From NCBI GenBank assembly GCA_934444735.1, contig CAKSDE010000018.1, positions 1 through 58,116 of the forward strand: DNA of 58,116 nucleotides, given 5' to 3'. Source of the DNA: an uncultured Clostridia bacterium. GTDB taxonomy: Bacteria > Bacillota > Clostridia > UBA1381. Position numbers and translations under genes: made by a program. A model generated the notes under the pieces. It made no database searches, had not been told where the DNA came from, and was given only the letters and a program-made list of their open reading frames with translations. Shown here piece by piece: positions 1-9,100 of the stretch (position 1 is the first letter of the stretch; every line of letters starts with the position of its first letter).

Positions 1-1
1 G

Positions 2-94
2 GAGGGGTATAAATGCTCCGAATATAAGCTAAAAGACGGATTTTTGGAATTTGAAACCGAAAAGGGCAGAGAATACGCAATTACAGTAGAATAG
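2..94 (+). CDS. C-terminal tail of an upstream gene (partial)
   Basis: The window opens inside a reading frame that runs from base 2 to a TAG stop at 92-94, giving about 30 residues (ending EYAITVE). The pattern of a short beta-rich ending with F-E-T-E-x-G-R-E-Y is common at the C-terminus of glycoside hydrolases, and a glycoside hydrolase lies nearby at 1789. This is only a weak resemblance and the product cannot be named. The frame is followed at once by a strong terminator hairpin, which supports it as a real gene end. Confidence 0.5.
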   Translation, partial: EGYKCSEYKLKDGFLEFETEKGREYAITVE

Positions 95-105
95 ACAGAA
101 AAACG

Positions 106-160
106 GGGTTGCATAAAAAGCCGAGCTGCTTTTTATGCAACCCTTTGACTTTCCTGTTTT
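106..160 (+). terminator. Rho-independent terminator
   Basis: A perfect 16-bp inverted repeat (106-121 with 128-143) with a 6-nt loop is followed by TTTGACTTTCC and a run of seven T at 154-160. It ends the transcript of the upstream partial gene. Confidence 0.75.
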
Positions 161-234
161 TTTAAACACAAAGCAGAACTTTTTAACATATTATAGTAGT
201 ATACCCGATAAAATTATTGAAAGGTGGCGTCGGT

Positions 235-498
235 ATGGGGAAAATTATTGTGGTTGTGGGTTCTGTTACGACTGCCGCAAGGCTCGAAAAAATTTTAAGA
301 AAACGTATGGGGATAGCATCTAATGTTATTCATACCCCGGCGCAGATAAGCAGCGGAGGCTGTTCATATTCGTTAAGGAGCAATCATGAAAATTTATCAT
401 ATATAAAAGAAGCCGCACGCGTCAATAAAATAAGAGTACGCGGCTTTTATGTTGAGGATACTGCCAAAGGAGAGAAAGAATATTATGCTATATCTTGA
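235..498 (+). CDS. DUF3343 domain protein, putative Se/S carrier
   Basis: A small protein of 87 residues. The N-terminal strand (GKIIVVVGSVTTAARLEKIL) and the later Cys in GGCSYSLR match the DUF3343 family, described as putative selenium/sulfur carrier proteins with a conserved cysteine. The ATG at 235 is preferred over the in-frame TTG at 217 because AAAGGTGG lies 7 nt in front of it. The gene overlaps the next by 14 nt, so the two are probably translationally coupled. The neighbour is a cysteine desulfurase, which fits a role in receiving persulfide or selenide. The family assignment is good; the actual substrate is inferred. Confidence 0.75.
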   Translation: MGKIIVVVGSVTTAARLEKILRKRMGIASNVIHTPAQISSGGCSYSLRSNHENLSYIKEAARVNKIRVRGFYVEDTAKGEKEYYAIS

Positions 499-1627
499 TA
501 ATGCGGCAACTACCTTGAAAAAGCCGCTTTGTGTGCGCAGGGCTATGATATACAATACCTTAAATAACAGTGTTAACGCAGGGCATGGCGGTCATTTTTA
601 CAGTATAAGAGGAATGAAGGGAATTTATGAGAGTGCCGAGAAGATAGCGGAGCTGATCAATGTAAAAAATCCCGAAAGAATCGCATTTACTCAAAATGCA
701 ACATATGCACTCAATATGGCGATACGCGGTGCGGTCGAAAAAAATGACCATATTGTAACAACCTGCATGGATCACAACAGCGTTTTGAGAACGGCAGCAG
801 ATTTGGGAAATTTTACTATGGTCGGAGCGGACAAAACCGGGTATGTGACTCCGGAGGATATAGAGCGTGCGATAAAGCCTGAAACAAAGCTAATCGTTAT
901 GACGCATATTTCCAATGTTTCGGGGACTGTCGAGCCTGTTGAGGCGGTAGGAAAAATCGCAAAAAAGCATGGGATTTTATTTATGGTGGACGCGGCGCAA
1001 AGCGTTGGTGTAAAAGATATTGACGCGGAAAAGCTCGGCGCGGATATGCTTGCTTTTTCGGCGCATAAGGGACTTATGGGACCTTTGGGAGTCGGTGTGC
1101 TTTATGTTTCGGAAAATGTGGATTTAAAACCGGTTATAACGGGCGGAACGGGTGTGGATTCAAAAAATCTCATACAGCCGCGCACATTTCCCGACATGAT
1201 CCATTCGGGTACGATGAATACGCCGGCGATAATGTCGTGCGCGGCGGCAGCGGATTATTTAAAAAAGCGCGGCGCAGAAAATATCGGAGAACGTGAGAGT
1301 GAGCTTGCAATGCGTTTTATAGAAAATATAAAAAATATGGATAATATAAAAGTATACGGAAAAACCGAAAAGAAAGGACGCAGCGGAATCGTATCCTTTA
1401 ATGTGGGGAATATAAGCAGCACCGAGATCGCGGAAAGTTTAAACGATGAATACAAAATATGTACGCGCGGCGGCTGGCATTGTGCATATCCCGCGCACTG
1501 CGCGATAGGGAGCGGCGAGAGCGGTGCGGTAAGAGTGAGCTTCGGCGCTTTTGACGACGGATATGCTCTTGACAGGATAACCGAGGCGGTATATGAGATA
1601 AGCAAGAGGTATAAGAATAAACCGTAA
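485..1627 (+). CDS. Cysteine desulfurase, aminotransferase class V
   Basis: A PLP-dependent enzyme of 380 residues that would release sulfur (or selenium) from cysteine as an enzyme-bound persulfide. The start MLYLDNAATT is typical of the family. MVDAAQS supplies the PLP aspartate, FSAHKGLMGP the Schiff-base lysine, and TRGGWHCAYPAHCAIG the catalytic cysteine region near the C-terminus. The sequence resembles the EF2568-type cysteine desulfurases, which are often found beside selenium-metabolism genes. The ATG at 485 has AAAGGAG upstream; a longer in-frame start at 449 lacks one. It overlaps the DUF3343 gene, and no selD or selA is visible in the window. Confidence 0.88.
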   Translation: MLYLDNAATTLKKPLCVRRAMIYNTLNNSVNAGHGGHFYSIRGMKGIYESAEKIAELINVKNPERIAFTQNATYALNMAIRGAVEKNDHIVTTCMDHNSVLRTAADLGNFTMVGADKTGYVTPEDIERAIKPETKLIVMTHISNVSGTVEPVEAVGKIAKKHGILFMVDAAQSVGVKDIDAEKLGADMLAFSAHKGLMGPLGVGVLYVSENVDLKPVITGGTGVDSKNLIQPRTFPDMIHSGTMNTPAIMSCAAAADYLKKRGAENIGERESELAMRFIENIKNMDNIKVYGKTEKKGRSGIVSFNVGNISSTEIAESLNDEYKICTRGGWHCAYPAHCAIGSGESGAVRVSFGAFDDGYALDRITEAVYEISKRYKNKP

Positions 1628-1635
1628 ATGCTTTG

Positions 1636-1668
1636 TCGGGGCGGCAAAGCCCCGATACATAAAAAAAG
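1636..1668. other. GC-rich hairpin after the desulfurase gene
   Basis: TCGGGG (1636-1641) pairs with CCCCGA (1650-1655) around CGGCAAAG, followed by an A-run rather than a T-run. On the plus strand this is a poor terminator; it may act as a 3' stabiliser or be a small REP-like palindrome. Confidence 0.4.
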
Positions 1669-1691
1669 TCTCGGAAAAATTAAAAATTGTC

Positions 1692-1720
1692 TTGACTTTG
1701 GGGTGGGTTTATTATATGAT
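1692..1720 (+). promoter_or_regulatory. Sigma-A type promoter of the GH2 gene
   Basis: TTGACT (1692-1697), a 17-nt spacer and TATGAT (1715-1720). A second TATAAT sits at 1731-1736 without a good -35. Transcription would start about 60 nt before the GH2 start codon. Confidence 0.7.
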
Positions 1721-1788
1721 AATTGCGCAGTATAATTTATTTAGAAGTTTAATTGTAAAGGGATAAATTATTTACGAAAAGGAGAAAA

Positions 1789-4700
1789 ATGATGAAACAG
1801 GATATACTTTTAAACGGTGAATGGGATTTCATGCCGATATACGGAGAAAGAACATTGGAGCTGCCGGAAACGCTTGAATATGAAAAAGAGAAGATTCTTG
1901 TTCCGTCCTCTTGGAAGAACGGGACAAAGAGTATGTCGGTGGAAAAATACGGATTCGATCCGTTTAATACGTTTAATTACCCGAGCAAATGGGAGGACGC
2001 AAAAAGCGGCGTTATTGCAAGGACAATTACCGTATCTGAGGATATGAAAAAACAAAAAATTGTCCTGAAGTTTGATGCGATAATGCAATGTTCGGCGGTA
2101 TATTTAAACGGCGAGAAATTGGCAGAGGGAAATGAGTCATATCTGCCGCTTTTTGTTGATATTACAGATCAGGTAAAGACGGGAGAAAATCTTTTGCAGG
2201 TGGTATGTACCGAATATGAAAAGCACGAAATCCCGTCGGGCATGATGCGTGTAAACGGACTTGCGGGATCGTGGCTGAGAAGTGTGTATCTCGGAATATG
2301 GCAGGACGTACATATGCTGCTTGCGCCGAAAACCAATATTGCCGACGCCGAAATCGTAACATCGGTCAGAAATAACAGAATTGATGTATTTGCCGATCTT
2401 GAAAACGGTGAGGGTAAAGCGCTTTCTGCCGAGGCGGAAATATACGACGGTGGAAAAGCCGTTAAAACAATAAAAGGCGAGATGTCGGACGGAAAATGCA
2501 CTTTTTCCGATAAATGGGACAACCCTGTTTTGTGGGATACCGAAAATCCGCACCTTTATGATATGAAAATCAAGCTCTATGAGGACGGAAATGCGATTGA
2601 CGAAATGCAAATCAGATTCGGATTCAGAGAATTTTGGGCAGAAGATCAGAACTTTATCCTAAACGGCACAAGAGTGAATCTGCGCGGTGATTCGTGGCAT
2701 TTCCAGGGTGCTGCTCAGATGACAAAAGAATATGCGCTCAACTGGTGCAGACTGTGCAAAGAGCGCGGTGTAAACAGCATTAGATACCATGCCGAGCCGC
2801 ACCCGGAATTTTATCTTGACGCGGCGGACGAGATGGGTATGCTGATTGTTGACGAAACGGCGATATACGGCTCGGGAAAGAGCATGGACGCGGCAAACCC
2901 CGAATTTATCGAAAATTGCAGAAATCACATAAAGCGCATGGTCAAAAGAGATAAAAACCATGCCTCGGTTGTAATATGGAGCTTGGAAAATGAGATGAGA
3001 TGGGTGGACGGGCGTGACGAATTTAAAAAGTTCGTGCCTGAATTTATGGATATTTTCCATAATGCGGATCGCTCAAAGCGTCTGATTTCTTTGGACGGCG
3101 ATAACCGAATGATAGACAAGTCAATTACCGAGGTTGCAAGTCTGCACTATAATATCGACGGCACGATTGATCAGTGGGAGAGAAATGTGCCGCTTACTAT
3201 TGGCGAACACGGCGGACTGTGGTATGTGTGTCCGCAGAACAGCAGTATGTATATAGGACTTGACGCGTACAGGAATCATGAAACCTGCGCCGAGGGAATA
3301 TCGGTAAAAGAACAGCTCTTTATGGAGTATGCAAGAAGAAAAGAAGTTTCGGGAATATCGAGCTTTAACTTTGCGCATTATTTTGCCGAGAGTATGCCGA
3401 ACGAGGATATTATTCTGCCCGAATGGGAGGATTTGACAAGTGCAAAGCCGAAAATCAGACAGATTAAAAAATATTCGCTTACGATAAATAACGGATTTTT
3501 AAAGGATTATCCGATGTACAAGCCGAATGTTACCTGCAAGTATGCGGAGGCGGGAATGAAGCCGATAACGGTAATTTTGCGCGAATACAATCACTCCTTC
3601 TATGATAATGCGCCGATTGAGCGTACCTTGGACGTTTATAACGATACGTTAAAAGATGAGAATGTAACTCTGGAAATTACAGCGGTGCAAAACGGCGAAA
3701 AGGTATTTGAGGAAAAAGATGAATTTAAACAAAATGCGGGGGAAAGAATAGGAGTTAAGGTTTCGTTTATGCCAAAAGCCGCCGAAAGGACCGAGGAGCT
3801 TATATTTACGGTTAAGCAATATCACGGCTCCGAGCTTAAAAACATAACCGAAAAGACATATAAAATCTATCCGTCGAAGATAAAGACAGAGCCGGTGAGC
3901 GGCGAAAAAGCGGCATATTTCGGAGATGACGCAGACTTTTTAAAGATCAAAGCACTTTTGCCGAACTGTGAAAAGTTATCCGATATAAATTCTTTGAAAA
4001 ATGATGCAAAGCTGCTTGTAATCGGCAGCAATATCGAAAGAAACGAAACCGAAATGCATGACGCTTTGTATAAGTTCATGAAAAACGGAGGAAATATCAT
4101 AATAACCGAGCAGACAGGCTTTGCGTTCGGCGATATGACGATAAATAAAAAGAAGTTTTTGAGAGCGCATTCGAGCGAATATACTCACCCGGTATTTTGC
4201 GGACTCTCAAACGATGATTTTGCATACTGGCACGAGGGCGCAGAGGAGGACGGCCCCGATTCGTTTGTAAATGCCGCGTTTGAAAAGCCGATATTGGGTA
4301 ATTACCGTATGCTTTTGGAAACATCGTTCGGCGATTTCAATGACGGCGGTGATTTGTGGTCGCCGATGCTTGAGTATACCGACGGCGGTACGGTGATCGC
4401 ATCGGAAATCGAGATTATGGCAAATTTTGAAAAGGTGCCGCAGGCGTGTACGCTTTTGAGAAATATGATTAAATATCTCGCGGAGAAAAAGGCGGATACG
4501 GTTTCTGTCGGTGCGGCGGTAAGTGAAAAGAACAGAGAATTTTTGGATAAAATTACGGTAAAATATGAGCCGATAAGCGATTTTTGCGGATTTGACGTGA
4601 TTATTGCCGATGAAGAAAGCTTGAAAGGAAGAGAGCTTTCGGCAAAGAATTTTGCCGAGGGCGGCGGAAAACTTCTGATTCTTCCGTCAAAAGATGAAAC

Positions 4701-5631
4701 GGTTATATCCGAAGTGTTCGGGGAGAAAGCGGAGCTTACCGAAAGACCGTGTTATCACATGAATGCGGATTACAGCTTTGCCGAAATGAAGAATATATCC
4801 GTTGTTGATCTATTCGGGTTCGATAAAGTCGGAATGTCGCCGAGAGAGGTGGTAAACAGACATCTTGCCGAGAACAGCGTTAGGGTAAACGGTGCGGATT
4901 CGCTTATGCAAAGCGCCGAGGGCACGGCATGGGAGGATCTGTTTATAGAAAAACAGACGGCGGAATACTGCAAGCGCGCGATTGTGGCATATAACAGAGA
5001 GTTTGCCGAAAAGCCGCAGAGCTATGCCGTAAAAAAAGGAAATATTATCCTTTCGCAGTTTATAACCGATAAAAACGATGAAAAGGCGATAAGATTCTAT
5101 ACAACACTTTTATCGAATATCGGCGCTGAATTTAAATTTGACGCAATGGGTATAATAAAGGACGAGGCGAAGTATTCGATTGAAACGGTCATGACTCTTC
5201 CTTATAAGGAATATCAGGATTATGACAGGGCGATCGAGTATTATACCGATCCCGAATTTTCGCTCAATAACCTGGGCGAGGGCTTATACGGCTGGATGAA
5301 GAAGATCGAAAGACGCTCGGACGGCTATCTGCATATTACCGACAGCGCCAAAAATACAATGTTTATTACCTGCTTTGTCCATGTTTTGGAAAAAACGGAC
5401 AAGGAGTATATTCTGGAAATCCCGGCAAATAATGATTTCACGCTTTATATAAACGGCGAAGAAAAGAAGCCGGGACGTGTGAAACTGAAAGCAGGAATAA
5501 ACAGATTCTTTGTGCTGGCGCACGTGGGTGATAAAGACTTTGAATTAAGACCGGTATTCAAAAACCCCGACGGAAGCTTTGCGGTGGATTTGCAATATAG
5601 AACGACAGTTGATGAAATTGACCCTAAATAA
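1789..5631 (+). CDS. Glycoside hydrolase family 2 protein (beta-glycosidase)
   Basis: A 1280-residue exo-glycosidase without a signal peptide, so it probably acts on imported oligosaccharides in the cytoplasm. The first 200 residues form the GH2 sugar-binding domain (LNGEWDF, AVYLNGEKL), followed by an immunoglobulin-like domain and a TIM barrel. WSLENE places the acid/base at Glu402, and TIGEHGG puts a likely nucleophile at Glu473. Residues from about 700 to 1000 look like GATase1-like domains (KFMKNGGNIIITEQ) that accompany some GH2 and GH42 enzymes, and the last 130 residues look like a further beta-sandwich. ATG 1789 and ATG 1792 share the ribosome site AAAAGGAG. Substrate (galactoside, glucuronide or other) cannot be read from sequence. 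It has its own promoter. Confidence 0.85.
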   Translation: MMKQDILLNGEWDFMPIYGERTLELPETLEYEKEKILVPSSWKNGTKSMSVEKYGFDPFNTFNYPSKWEDAKSGVIARTITVSEDMKKQKIVLKFDAIMQCSAVYLNGEKLAEGNESYLPLFVDITDQVKTGENLLQVVCTEYEKHEIPSGMMRVNGLAGSWLRSVYLGIWQDVHMLLAPKTNIADAEIVTSVRNNRIDVFADLENGEGKALSAEAEIYDGGKAVKTIKGEMSDGKCTFSDKWDNPVLWDTENPHLYDMKIKLYEDGNAIDEMQIRFGFREFWAEDQNFILNGTRVNLRGDSWHFQGAAQMTKEYALNWCRLCKERGVNSIRYHAEPHPEFYLDAADEMGMLIVDETAIYGSGKSMDAANPEFIENCRNHIKRMVKRDKNHASVVIWSLENEMRWVDGRDEFKKFVPEFMDIFHNADRSKRLISLDGDNRMIDKSITEVASLHYNIDGTIDQWERNVPLTIGEHGGLWYVCPQNSSMYIGLDAYRNHETCAEGISVKEQLFMEYARRKEVSGISSFNFAHYFAESMPNEDIILPEWEDLTSAKPKIRQIKKYSLTINNGFLKDYPMYKPNVTCKYAEAGMKPITVILREYNHSFYDNAPIERTLDVYNDTLKDENVTLEITAVQNGEKVFEEKDEFKQNAGERIGVKVSFMPKAAERTEELIFTVKQYHGSELKNITEKTYKIYPSKIKTEPVSGEKAAYFGDDADFLKIKALLPNCEKLSDINSLKNDAKLLVIGSNIERNETEMHDALYKFMKNGGNIIITEQTGFAFGDMTINKKKFLRAHSSEYTHPVFCGLSNDDFAYWHEGAEEDGPDSFVNAAFEKPILGNYRMLLETSFGDFNDGGDLWSPMLEYTDGGTVIASEIEIMANFEKVPQACTLLRNMIKYLAEKKADTVSVGAAVSEKNREFLDKITVKYEPISDFCGFDVIIADEESLKGRELSAKNFAEGGGKLLILPSKDETVISEVFGEKAELTERPCYHMNADYSFAEMKNISVVDLFGFDKVGMSPREVVNRHLAENSVRVNGADSLMQSAEGTAWEDLFIEKQTAEYCKRAIVAYNREFAEKPQSYAVKKGNIILSQFITDKNDEKAIRFYTTLLSNIGAEFKFDAMGIIKDEAKYSIETVMTLPYKEYQDYDRAIEYYTDPEFSLNNLGEGLYGWMKKIERRSDGYLHITDSAKNTMFITCFVHVLEKTDKEYILEIPANNDFTLYINGEEKKPGRVKLKAGINRFFVLAHVGDKDFELRPVFKNPDGSFAVDLQYRTTVDEIDPK

Positions 5632-5675
5632 TAAAAAAATTATATGCACAATAAACAAAACGCTTTTGAAAACTA

Positions 5676-5704
5676 TTGACAAATAAAAAAATTGATAGTA
5701 TTAT
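5676..5704 (+). promoter_or_regulatory. Strong promoter of the liv operon
   Basis: TTGACA (5676-5681), a 17-nt spacer and TATTAT (5699-5704). A 15-bp palindrome TACATGGAAAATGTA at 5713-5727 lies over the expected transcription start and is a candidate operator. Confidence 0.8.
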
Positions 5705-5753
5705 GTCAAGTATACATGGAAAATGTAGATAAAAAATGATGGAGGTAGTTACT

Positions 5754-6929
5754 ATGAAAAAATTATTATCTATGACTTTAGTTGCCGCTTTGGCTTTAGG
5801 CTCACTTGCCGGCTGCGGTCAAAAGACAGAAACACAAGACGAAAATGCCGGAACAACAACCGATGACAATACATTGGTACTTGGCGGAATCGGACCTTTG
5901 ACAGGCGCTGCCGCAACATACGGAACAGCTGTTAAAAACGGTACCGAGCTTGCTGTTGAAGAAATTAATGCTGCAGGCGGAGTTAACGGCATGATGCTTA
6001 AGATGGAATTTCAGGACGATGAGCATGACGCCGAAAAAGCTGTTAATGCGTACAATACATTGAGAGATAAGATTAAAGTTTTGATCGGAACAGTAACAAG
6101 TAACCCTTGCGTTGCCGTATCTTCGGAAACTGCTGCCGATAATATGTTCATGCTGACACCTTCGGGTTCGTCTGTGGAATGTATCAAAAATGACAACGCT
6201 TTCAGAGTATGCTTCAGCGATCCTAACCAGGGTACTGCATCGGCTGAATATATAGCGGATAACAGCCTTGCATCAAAGGTTGCCGTTATCTACAACAGCT
6301 CTGACGTTTATTCACAGGGTATATATGAAAAGTTTGCGGCAGAGGCTCAGGTAAAGGGCTTGGAGATTGTTGCGGCAGAGGCTTTCACAAAGGATTCTGC
6401 AACAGATTTCTCGGTACAGCTCCAGAAGGTTGCCGACAGCGGCGCTGAATTGGTATTCCTGCCGATCTACTATCAGGAGGCTGCTTTGATCCTGACACAG
6501 GCAAACAAAATGGGCTTGCAGACAAAATTCTTCGGTTGTGACGGTCTTGATGGTGTTATAGACCAGTTGGGTGACGATGTTGCATTGGCAAACGGCGTAA
6601 TGCTTCTGACACCTTTTGCGGCAGACGCTCAGGATGAAAAGACAGTTAAGTTTGTTGAGGCATATAAAGCTAAATACAATAACGAAATCCCGAACCAGTT
6701 CGCAGCAGACGGTTATGACGCTATTTATACATTGAAAGCTGCTTTGGAAAAGGCAGGCGTAAATGATGCATCGATCAGCGTTTCGGATCTGTGTGAAAAG
6801 TTAAAGCCGGCTATGACCGAAATTACAGTTGAAGGTGTAACCGGAACAATGACATGGGACGTATCGGGCGAACCTACAAAAGAGCCTAAGGCTATGGTTA
6901 TTCAAGACGGCAGCTACAAGGCTATGTAA
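5754..6929 (+). CDS. livJ: Branched-chain amino acid ABC transporter, substrate-binding lipoprotein
   Basis: A 391-residue extracytoplasmic binding protein of the periplasmic-binding-protein type 6 (Leu/Ile/Val) family. It has a lipoprotein signal peptide with lipobox LAGC and Cys21 as the lipidated residue, then a Thr/Asp-rich linker. The mature part opens with LVLGGIGPLTGAAATYG and contains MLTPSGSS and the C-terminal FAADGYDAIYTLKAAL helix typical of the family. ATG 5754 is chosen because GGAGG precedes it and the signal peptide begins there. It is the first gene of livJHMGF. Peptides or aromatic amino acids are possible alternative ligands. Confidence 0.92.
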   Translation: MKKLLSMTLVAALALGSLAGCGQKTETQDENAGTTTDDNTLVLGGIGPLTGAAATYGTAVKNGTELAVEEINAAGGVNGMMLKMEFQDDEHDAEKAVNAYNTLRDKIKVLIGTVTSNPCVAVSSETAADNMFMLTPSGSSVECIKNDNAFRVCFSDPNQGTASAEYIADNSLASKVAVIYNSSDVYSQGIYEKFAAEAQVKGLEIVAAEAFTKDSATDFSVQLQKVADSGAELVFLPIYYQEAALILTQANKMGLQTKFFGCDGLDGVIDQLGDDVALANGVMLLTPFAADAQDEKTVKFVEAYKAKYNNEIPNQFAADGYDAIYTLKAALEKAGVNDASISVSDLCEKLKPAMTEITVEGVTGTMTWDVSGEPTKEPKAMVIQDGSYKAM

Positions 6930-6954
6930 TTAAAAAATATTCAAGAGTTTATGG

Positions 6955-6995
6955 CAATTAGGCTATTTTGCGTAAATAGCCTAATTGTTGTTATT
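6955..6995 (+). terminator. Intra-operon hairpin between livJ and livH
   Basis: A perfect 14-bp stem (6955-6968 with 6974-6987) and 5-nt loop followed by TTGTTATT. It may be a partial terminator that lets the binding protein be made in excess over the membrane components. Confidence 0.65.
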
Positions 6996-7104
6996 ACAAG
7001 AAGCAGGATTTTTAAGGTCTTGTTTTGGCAAAAACATGGAAATGCTTAAAAATAGAGGGGTTTATTTTTAAGGTATACTGATTAATTGAGAGGAAGCACA
7101 AAAT

Positions 7105-8022
7105 ATGAACAGTTTTTTATCCTTTTTTGTAACCGGGATCAGCCTGGGCAGTATATATGCACTTATCGCGCTGGGGTATACAATGGTTTACGGTATCGCC
7201 AAGATGCTCAACTTTGCCCACGGTGATATTATCATGATAGGCGGATATGTAGTGCTTACTGTGATGACAGGCTTATCCTCAACATTGCCCGGAACCGGAA
7301 TGAATCCGGCAACAGCAACTGCTGTTTCGGTTATTGCGGCAGTTGCCGCAGGAATAATTGCGTGCGTGATTTTGGGTGTGACTATCGAGAAGGTAGCTTA
7401 CAAGCCGCTTAGAAATACTTCGCCGCTTACGGTTTTGATTACGGCTATAGGCGTGAGCTATCTATTGCAGAATGCGGCTTTGCTGATATTCGGTTCGGCT
7501 GCAAAGAGCTTTAAATCGGTAGTGCCGAAATTTAACGTTACGGCTCTAAAAATTTCCGGTGAAACAATTGTAACCGTTGCGGTCACGATTGTTATAATGA
7601 TTTTGCTGACATTGTTTGTCAATAAAACAAAATCGGGTAAGGCAATGCGTGCGGTTTCGGAGGATAGAGGCGCGGCACAGCTTATGGGAATCAACGTAAA
7701 CAAGACAATATCTATAACATTTGCAATCGGTTCGGGACTGGCTGCGGTAGCAAGTATTCTTCTGTGCTCGATGTATCCGCAGATAAGCCCGTATACGGGC
7801 GCAATGCCGGGTATCAAAGCGTTTACCGCAGCGGTATTCGGCGGAATCGGAAGTATTCCGGGCGCTATGATCGGCGGTGTTGTGCTGGGTGTAATCGAAA
7901 GTCTGAGCAAGGCTTATATTTCATCACAGATGTCGGATGCGATCGTGTTTGCGGTGCTGATAGTGGTTCTTTTGGTAAAACCGACGGGATTATTAGGTAA
8001 AAAGATAAATGAGAAAGTGTAG
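7105..8022 (+). CDS. livH: Branched-chain amino acid ABC transporter permease LivH
   Basis: A 305-residue integral membrane protein with about eight hydrophobic segments. The start GISLGSIYALIALGYTMVYG and the region MLNFAHGDIIMIGGY are hallmark LivH sequences; the cytoplasmic coupling stretch is KTKSGKAMRAVSEDRGAAQLMGI. It forms the channel together with LivM. It is preceded by GAGAGGAAG. A gap of 175 bp containing a hairpin separates it from livJ. Confidence 0.94.
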   Translation: MNSFLSFFVTGISLGSIYALIALGYTMVYGIAKMLNFAHGDIIMIGGYVVLTVMTGLSSTLPGTGMNPATATAVSVIAAVAAGIIACVILGVTIEKVAYKPLRNTSPLTVLITAIGVSYLLQNAALLIFGSAAKSFKSVVPKFNVTALKISGETIVTVAVTIVIMILLTLFVNKTKSGKAMRAVSEDRGAAQLMGINVNKTISITFAIGSGLAAVASILLCSMYPQISPYTGAMPGIKAFTAAVFGGIGSIPGAMIGGVVLGVIESLSKAYISSQMSDAIVFAVLIVVLLVKPTGLLGKKINEKV

Positions 8023-8032
8023 GTGAGGGCAA

Positions 8033-9100
8033 GTGAAAAAAATTCGTTCAAGAACATTTGATAAGTTTGTGACCTTTGGAATGGTGATCATTGCCTTTGC
8101 CGTTATACAGATTCTTATGGCGACAGGGGTTATAACATCTTCGGCATTTAAGGGACTTTTGGTTCCGGTTTCGATTTATATACTGCTTGCAGTATCCCTG
8201 AACCTTGTGGTAGGCATATCCGGTGAGCTGAGCTTGGGACATGCGGGATTTATGTGTATCGGCGCGTTTATCGGGAGTATTTTCTCACTTTCGACGATGG
8301 AGGCTATACCGAACGTATGGATAAGATTTCCGCTGGCATTGATAATCGGCGGTTTGGTTGCGGCGATTATGGGATTTTTGATAGGTATCCCTGTTTTAAG
8401 ACTCCAGGGTGACTATCTTGCAATCGTAACTCTCGCATTCGGCGAAATTATAAAGAATGTATTTAACAACTTGTATCTTTCATATGATGCAAACGGAGTT
8501 TATATGGCTTTGAGCCCGGAAAAGTTTAACAGCTACAGCATAGATCTGGCGACAAAGCATGATATTGTAAAAGGTGCGATGGGTATAAGCGGAACGCCGA
8601 AAAATACTACCTTTACGATCTGCTTTGTAGTGATTTTGATTGCACTTTTCGTAATGCTCAACTTAATAGACTCAAAGACGGGAAGAAGTATAAAAGCAGC
8701 GCGCGATAACCGTATTGCGGCAGAGGCGATGGGTATAAACGTTACAAAAGCGAAGATGACTGCATTTGTTGTATCTGCGTTTTTTGCAGGCGTTGCCGGA
8801 GTTCTGTATTCGCATAACTTAACACAGTTAAATGCCGTTAAGTTTGATTATAACACTTCAATTCTGATCTTGGTATTTGTCGTATTGGGCGGAATGGGAA
8901 GTATGCGCGGCTCGATAATCGCGGCAACAATCCTCTATGCATTGCCCGAGGCACTGCGCGGATTGAAGGATTACAGAATGCTTCTTTATGCAATTGTCTT
9001 GATTGCAATGATGCTTTTGAACAATAATGAACAATTTAAAATTTTCAAGAGAAAATTTTCTATAAAGGAAATAAGAAACCGCAAGGGAGGTAAGGCGTAA
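8033..9100 (+). CDS. livM: Branched-chain amino acid ABC transporter permease LivM
   Basis: A 355-residue permease with about nine hydrophobic segments. LNLVVGISGELSLGHAGF is the diagnostic LivM motif, and KTGRSIKAARDNRIAAEAMGI is the coupling loop to the ATPases. It starts with GTG at 8033, with GGTGAGGGC a few bases upstream; no ATG fits. It lies 10 nt after livH and directly abuts livG. Confidence 0.94.
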   Translation: MKKIRSRTFDKFVTFGMVIIAFAVIQILMATGVITSSAFKGLLVPVSIYILLAVSLNLVVGISGELSLGHAGFMCIGAFIGSIFSLSTMEAIPNVWIRFPLALIIGGLVAAIMGFLIGIPVLRLQGDYLAIVTLAFGEIIKNVFNNLYLSYDANGVYMALSPEKFNSYSIDLATKHDIVKGAMGISGTPKNTTFTICFVVILIALFVMLNLIDSKTGRSIKAARDNRIAAEAMGINVTKAKMTAFVVSAFFAGVAGVLYSHNLTQLNAVKFDYNTSILILVFVVLGGMGSMRGSIIAATILYALPEALRGLKDYRMLLYAIVLIAMMLLNNNEQFKIFKRKFSIKEIRNRKGGKA

